Below, piece by piece: positions 59,836-64,000 of a stretch of 64,000 nt of DNA. Each line of letters starts with the position of its first letter. Position 1 is the first letter of the stretch. The position numbers were made by a program, and so were the translations under genes. This DNA comes from Rhizobiaceae bacterium. GTDB lineage: Bacteria; Pseudomonadota; Alphaproteobacteria; Rhizobiales; Rhizobiaceae. The stretch lies in NCBI GenBank assembly GCA_017643025.1, contig JAEPOG010000006.1, positions 124,001 to 188,000 of the forward strand, in the 5' to 3' direction. The notes below the pieces were generated by a model. The model saw only the letters and a program-made list of their open reading frames with translations. It was not told the origin of the DNA and ran no database searches.

Positions 59836-61926
59836 TCAGGCGATCTTGCGGAGGTCGGCCGTGGGCTCGTTCCCACCACGCTTCGACTTGAGGCGCGTCC
59901 TGCCGACTTCCGAAATAGCCCGGTGCACGTCTGCGACCTGCATCGGTTTGCTGAATAGGTAGCCCTGCGCTTCCTCGCAGCCCTGGTTGGTGAGGAATTC
60001 CATATGCGTCTCGCTCTCAACGCCCTCCGCCAGTACAGGTATCTTCAGACTGTCAGCAAGGATGATGGTTGAGCGCACGATGGCGCCGGCCTGCTCGCTG
60101 GTCCCCAGATCGCTGATGAACGAACGGTCGATCTTGATCTTGTCGAACGGAAACGCTTGCAGCGTCGAGAGCGAGGAATAGCCGGTGCCGTAGTCGTCCA
60201 TCGCTATCATCACGCCCATCGATTTGAGCTGGCGAATGACATGCAGCGCATTCTGCTGGTCGCTGATGATGCTGGATTCCGTGATTTCAAGCTCCAGTCG
60301 CGACGGCGACAGCCCGGTCTCGAGCAATATCTGGTGAACGATCTGCGGCAGGTTGGACTGGAGAATCTGTGCAGATGCAACGTTGACTGCGACCTTGTAG
60401 GGAGGTTCCCAACCCACAGCTTCCCGGCAGGCTGTTTTCAGAACCCACTCGCCTATCGGAATGATCAGGCCGGTCTCCTCGGCGATCGGAATGAAGTCGC
60501 CGGGCATGACCAGCCCGTTCTCGGGATGGTTCCAGCGAACCAGCGCTTCGAAGCCGACGAGTTCGCGCGTCGCGACGTCGAATTGCGGCTGGTAGTAGAG
60601 TTCCAGTTCCTCACGCTCCACGGCGTAGCGCAGCTGCAGGGCGAGGGCGCTCTTGCGGCGGCTGTTCTCGTCCATCGAGGCTTCGTAGAAGCAGATCTTG
60701 TCGGCGGCCGACTGTTTGGCGCGATACATGGCAAGGTCAGCGCGTCCGGTCAGCTCGTCCTGCGTAAGTCCGTCGTCGGGATAGAGGCTGATGCCGAGGC
60801 TGGCGCCCACGGTCAGGATGCGCCCGTCATGCTCCACGGGTTCGTTGATCAGCTCGTAGATTTTCTCGGCGAAGGTGCGGGCCTGTTCGCGCGAATAGAT
60901 GGAATCGCTGACCGCGACGAATTCGTCGCCGCCGACCCTCGCGACAAAGTTGTTCTTGCCGATGAAGGTCGACAGGCGTTCGGCCACGCGACGCAGCATC
61001 ATGTCGCCCGTCGCGTGGCCGTGAACGTCATTCACGTCCTTGAAGCGGTCGAGATCGATCGCGACAACGGCGACCAGCTGCGAACCCTTGGCGGCATCAG
61101 CCAGGTATTCAGGCAATCTTGTTGCGAGGTGCGCGCGGTTCGGCAAACCCGTCACTGCATCGTGCAACGCCATGCGGCGAAGGTTCTGGACTGTCTCGGC
61201 ATCGCGCTGCAGATCGATCATGTAGGCCGAAATGGAAGTCATGAGGATCAGCGCCATCACCGTGACGACACCAGCGACCAGGATGGTGCTCGACACCATG
61301 CCCGCCGGCACCACCACCGACGGATCCGGAATAATCGCTACAGCGCCCATCGCGGTGAAGTGCATGGATGCGATGCCGAGGATGAGGGCGGCGGAGCTGC
61401 CATATTTGCAGAAGCGGGTTACCGGGCGGGCGATGCGGTTGAAGGTCAGGGCTCCGAAGAGGGCTCCGAAGATGACCGATGCGACCACAAGGGTAGGATC
61501 GAACTCGACCCGCCCGGCGACGCGGAACGCCATCATGCCGGTGTAGTGCATGACGGCGATGCCGAGACCCAGCACTGCACCGCCAGCCTCGATTTGCCAG
61601 CCTTTGTGCGTGGTGGATGCGATGCCCAGCCCGACCAGTGTAAACCCGATTGGAAGCAGTAGAGAGATGAGCGTGCCGATAGGCTCATACGCATGCTCAA
61701 TGCCCGGCCTGTAGCCCAGCATTGCGAGGAAATGGGTGGTCCAGATCACCGCGCCGCACACCACGGAGGAGAGAAACATCCATAGAATTCGCCGCGATCC
61801 GGCGGTCCTGCTGACCCGTCCAAAAAGGCGGGTCGCTACGAGGGAACCAAGCACGCAGACGGTCACGGCCAGCGCGAGGCCGCGATAATCGTGATCGTAC
61901 ACGATGCAGTTGATGATATTCAGCAC
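59836..61926 (-). CDS. MHYT-GGDEF-EAL cyclic-di-GMP signalling protein
   Basis: A 696-residue membrane protein. The N-terminal seven-helix MHYT sensor shows its repeated motif as THFLAM, MHYTGM and MHFTAM; these helices are thought to bind copper and sense O2, CO or NO. A GGDEF domain follows ('DAVTGLPNRAHLATRL', with intact GGDEF near residue 331), then an EAL domain (EALVRW near 455, 'ITESSIISD', 'MDDYGTGYSSLSTLQAFPFDKIKIDRSF', 'AEGVES'). Both active-site signatures look intact, so cyclase, phosphodiesterase or both are possible. The product-inhibition I-site (RxxD five residues before GGDEF) is not seen. A single gene with no partner. Confidence 0.93.
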   Translation of the reverse strand: MLNIINCIVYDHDYRGLALAVTVCVLGSLVATRLFGRVSRTAGSRRILWMFLSSVVCGAVIWTTHFLAMLGYRPGIEHAYEPIGTLISLLLPIGFTLVGLGIASTTHKGWQIEAGGAVLGLGIAVMHYTGMMAFRVAGRVEFDPTLVVASVIFGALFGALTFNRIARPVTRFCKYGSSAALILGIASMHFTAMGAVAIIPDPSVVVPAGMVSSTILVAGVVTVMALILMTSISAYMIDLQRDAETVQNLRRMALHDAVTGLPNRAHLATRLPEYLADAAKGSQLVAVVAIDLDRFKDVNDVHGHATGDMMLRRVAERLSTFIGKNNFVARVGGDEFVAVSDSIYSREQARTFAEKIYELINEPVEHDGRILTVGASLGISLYPDDGLTQDELTGRADLAMYRAKQSAADKICFYEASMDENSRRKSALALQLRYAVEREELELYYQPQFDVATRELVGFEALVRWNHPENGLVMPGDFIPIAEETGLIIPIGEWVLKTACREAVGWEPPYKVAVNVASAQILQSNLPQIVHQILLETGLSPSRLELEITESSIISDQQNALHVIRQLKSMGVMIAMDDYGTGYSSLSTLQAFPFDKIKIDRSFISDLGTSEQAGAIVRSTIILADSLKIPVLAEGVESETHMEFLTNQGCEEAQGYLFSKPMQVADVHRAISEVGRTRLKSKRGGNEPTADLRKIA

Positions 61927-62041
61927 GACATTTCCCCGGTTATCGCTGGGGAACCTAGTCGGCCAACAGCCAATGAAATCATAACGCCGACGAAGCGATT
62001 TGATTCAATCGACCGTGTAGTTAGCGCGCGGTTAAGTGGGC

Positions 62042-62842
62042 TCATTCACCGCGGAATTGTGGGCTCCGTCGCTCCTTGAATGCCGCACGGCCTTCGGCAT
62101 AGTCGGCGCTGTCGAAGGTCGCCGCCCCAAGTACGGCCGCCCTTTCCGCATCGCCGGGATTGCCGCTGAGAACGGCTCGAATCGCCGCCTTCGATGCGCG
62201 AACCGAAAGCGGCGCGCTGGCGGCGACCTGGCCGGCGATGTCATCCGTTCGCACGCGAAGGTCGCCGTCTTGAATGACTTCCGCCAGGAATCCGATGGTC
62301 AGGGCTTGCGAGGCGGAAATGCGCGCGCCGGTGAAGGTCAGATATCTGGCCACCTGGGGGCCGCAGGCATGGACGATATCGGACATGGCCTCATGCGGGT
62401 AGGCCAGGCCAAGCTTTGCGGCCGGAACGGCGAATACCGCATCCTCGGCAGCAATCCGCAGGTCGCATGCGGCCGCAATTCCGAAGCCACCGCCGATGCA
62501 GGCTCCCCTGATTGATGCCAGGGTCGGCACCGGAGCGTTGCGGATTGCCGCGAACGCTGCCGAATTCGCGGCCTCGTAGCTCCGCGCCGTCTCGGTATCG
62601 CGGCGCACGGTGTCGAACTCTGCGATATCCGCACCCGCCGAAAAGTCATTTCCCGTCCCAGTTATCACCAGCACCCTCGTACTTGTGTGGGCGCACGCCC
62701 GATCCACGAGGGCAGCAAGCTCGCGCCACATGTCGTGAGTCAGCGCGTTGCGCCTGTCCGGACGATTGATCGTCAGGCGCGCGATATGGTCTGCGACTTC
62801 GAGTGTGAGAAACGCGGTTCGTGCCGAGCCGTCTGCGACCAT
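62042..62842 (-). CDS. Enoyl-CoA hydratase/isomerase family protein
   Basis: A 266-residue crotonase-fold protein. It has 'VADHIARLTINRPDRRNALTHDMWRELAALVD', the first oxyanion strand 'LVITGTGNDFSAGADIAEF' and the second oxyanion region 'ASIRGACIGGGFGIAAACDLRIAAEDAVFAVPAAKLGLAYP'. Members hydrate or isomerise acyl-CoA substrates in fatty-acid or aromatic catabolism; the exact reaction is not fixed because the usual catalytic glutamates cannot be aligned with certainty by eye. The start is the ATG at 62842; the longer open frame overlaps cysE on the other strand. It is divergent from cysE with 106 nt between. Confidence 0.88.
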   Translation of the reverse strand: MVADGSARTAFLTLEVADHIARLTINRPDRRNALTHDMWRELAALVDRACAHTSTRVLVITGTGNDFSAGADIAEFDTVRRDTETARSYEAANSAAFAAIRNAPVPTLASIRGACIGGGFGIAAACDLRIAAEDAVFAVPAAKLGLAYPHEAMSDIVHACGPQVARYLTFTGARISASQALTIGFLAEVIQDGDLRVRTDDIAGQVAASAPLSVRASKAAIRAVLSGNPGDAERAAVLGAATFDSADYAEGRAAFKERRSPQFRGE

Positions 62843-62948
62843 GTTCAATTCCGTTTGATCACCGTTAAGGAAAATCCTGTTCAACTCGACAGGTCGATCG
62901 ACTATGGTCCGCCGCAATTCGGGGCCGGAATCTGATGGAGAATGCCAG

Positions 62949-63773
62949 ATGAGCACCCAGGGCGCCATGAGGTCGGGCAACGTCAAGTCCGTCGATCCGA
63001 TCTGGAAGTCGATCCGCGACGAAGCCCGCGAGACGGTCGATAACGACCCTGTGCTTGCGGCTTTCATGTATTCGGCGATCCTGAACCAGGAAACGCTCGA
63101 GGACGCGGTCATCCATCGCATCTCGGAACGGCTCGACCATTCCGACCTCAACGCCGACCTGATCCGGCAGGCCTTCAAGGCCATGCAGACCGATTGGCCG
63201 GAGTGGAGTTCGGTCGTCAGGGTCGACATCCAGGCCGTCTACGACCGCGACCCCGCCTGCGACCGTTTCATGATGCCTGTACTCTATTTCAAGGGCTTTC
63301 ACGGGCTGCAGACACACCGGCTGGCCCATTGGCTTTGGAATGGCGGGCGCAAGGATTTCGCGCTCTACCTGCAGAGCAGGTCATCAGCGGTGTTCCAGAC
63401 CGACATCAACCCGGCCGCCAGGATTGGCAAGGGCATCTTCATCGACCACGCAACCGGCCTCGTGATCGGCGAGACGGCCGTTGTCGAGGACGACGTCTCA
63501 ATCATGCAGGGAGTCACGCTGGGCGGCACCGGCAAGGAAATCGGCGACCGTCACCCGAAGATCCGCCGCGGCGCCCTGATTGCGACGGGCGCAAAGATTC
63601 TCGGCAACATCGAGATCGGCCATTGCACCAAGGTCGCTGCTGGCTCCGTGGTGTTGAAATCGGTGCCGAACAACAAGACGGTGGCGGGCGTTCCGGCTCG
63701 CATCGTCGGCGAGGCGGGCTGCGACGAGCCATCGCGCGCGATGGACCAGCTGCTGGCGAATCTCGGCGAGTAA
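62949..63773 (+). CDS. cysE: Serine O-acetyltransferase
   Basis: A 274-residue CysE, which acetylates L-serine with acetyl-CoA as the committed step of cysteine synthesis. The N-terminal helical domain ('DPIWKSIRDEARETVDNDPVLAAFMYSAILNQETLEDAVIHRISERL') is followed by the left-handed beta-helix of hexapeptide repeats ('AVFQTDINPAARIGKGIFIDHATGLVIGETAVVEDDVSIMQGVTLGGTGKEIGDRHPKI') with the catalytic His and Asp residues. The ATG at 62949 follows TGGAGAATGCC. It is full length, with no truncation at the regulatory C-terminus. The DUF3126 gene follows 107 nt later, a frequent alphaproteobacterial neighbour. Confidence 0.96.
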   Translation: MSTQGAMRSGNVKSVDPIWKSIRDEARETVDNDPVLAAFMYSAILNQETLEDAVIHRISERLDHSDLNADLIRQAFKAMQTDWPEWSSVVRVDIQAVYDRDPACDRFMMPVLYFKGFHGLQTHRLAHWLWNGGRKDFALYLQSRSSAVFQTDINPAARIGKGIFIDHATGLVIGETAVVEDDVSIMQGVTLGGTGKEIGDRHPKIRRGALIATGAKILGNIEIGHCTKVAAGSVVLKSVPNNKTVAGVPARIVGEAGCDEPSRAMDQLLANLGE

Positions 63774-63880
63774 CCTGCCTCGGGCCTCGAAACAGGTTTC
63801 GTGCACTTTACATAGGCGATGACGCCGTGCCAGAAGCGCGCGGTCCATTGTATACACGGCGCGAAACCGGAGAGCAGAGA

Positions 63881-64000
63881 TTGAAGCCCGAGGAAATCAG
63901 GAAACTCGACGCGTATTTCAAGCGCACCTTCGGCAACGCCGCCCTTGAGGTGAAGGCCCGCCCGCGCAAGGATGATTCCTGCGAGCTCTATCTGGGCGAC
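63881..64000 (+). CDS. DUF3126 family protein, partial
   Basis: The last 120 nt start a gene that runs off the right edge; 40 codons are visible. The TTG at 63881 is preceded by GGAGAG and opens MKPEEIRKLDAYFKRTFGN, followed by 'ARPRKDDSCELYLGD', the N-terminus of the small DUF3126 family (normally about 70 residues) found beside cysE in many alphaproteobacteria. No function is known. Only the start and upstream region can be judged here. Confidence 0.8.
   Translation, partial: MKPEEIRKLDAYFKRTFGNAALEVKARPRKDDSCELYLGD

Noticed and set aside
60157..61662. 501-codon open frame antisense to the MHYT-GGDEF-EAL gene
   Set aside because: Composition is typical of a coding shadow and the sense strand holds complete signature motifs.
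62042..63229. Longer 395-codon reading of the enoyl-CoA hydratase frame
   Set aside because: The extra N-terminal part is antisense to cysE; the crotonase fold begins right after the ATG at 62842.
63780..63880. TATACA before the DUF3126 gene as a sigma-70 -10 box
   Set aside because: No -35 like sequence is found 16-18 nt upstream, so it is too weak to list.

Overview
The window is a GC-rich, gene-dense stretch of an alphaproteobacterial chromosome. It most likely comes from the Hyphomicrobiales (Rhizobiales), close to the Phyllobacteriaceae (Mesorhizobium, Aquamicrobium or Nitratireductor type). This is inferred from the gene content: a CckA hybrid kinase, a DksA-type protein that lacks most zinc cysteines, a FliO-like protein beside cckA, a Mo-hydroxylase maturation cassette, dsbA-aroQ-accB-accC-aat in one run, urtABCDE, DUF3126 next to cysE, and many secreted DUF proteins of rhizobial type. 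No rRNA, tRNA, CRISPR array, prophage or insertion sequence was recognised.

Layout. 1-3.1 kb: a partial membrane protein, a DUF2259 protein, a P1-family N-terminal-nucleophile peptidase and an orphan periplasmic amino-acid-type binding protein, all on the minus strand. 3.3-8.6 kb: a flavin reductase followed by MoxR (CoxD-like), CoxE-like VWA protein, two separate XdhC/CoxI-type proteins and a MoeA-like/MobA-like fusion; this is a maturation set for a molybdenum hydroxylase whose structural genes are not in the window. 8.7-13.1 kb: small accessory genes and a MATE exporter. 13.3-18.9 kb: pyrG, then aat, accC, accB, aroQ and a DsbA-type oxidoreductase on the minus strand. 18.9-24.3 kb: an M48 protease, an aminotransferase and rne, the last two sharing a bidirectional terminator. 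24.9-35.5 kb: cell-envelope genes (amidase, PBP1A, LytM-type M23 protein, AsmA-like protein) with prfB and a peroxiredoxin. 35.5-45.6 kb: a CPA2 antiporter, ycjF/ycjX, sixA, dksA, a FliO-like gene and cckA.

45.6-51.6 kb holds a complete urea ABC transporter operon, urtABCDE. In front of urtA I read a well-spaced sigma-54 -24/-12 promoter and two tandem NtrC-type dyads, so urea uptake is probably under nitrogen control. No urease genes follow. Instead the operon abuts an AT-rich two-gene pair (51.6-52.6 kb) of unknown function, the best candidate in the window for recently acquired and undescribed DNA. 52.8-64 kb: a DJ-1/PfpI protein behind a FadR-like palindrome, an acyl-CoA carboxylase beta subunit, glyoxalase I, a double cold-shock-domain protein, DUF192, two alpha/beta hydrolases, a YcaQ-like glycosylase, an MHYT-GGDEF-EAL protein, an enoyl-CoA hydratase, cysE and the start of a DUF3126 gene.

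prfB is read through a classic programmed +1 frameshift (AGGAGG, 3 nt, CTT TGA C), so it must be annotated as a joined CDS. Function calls rest on motif recognition by eye. No homology search or GC calculation was run.
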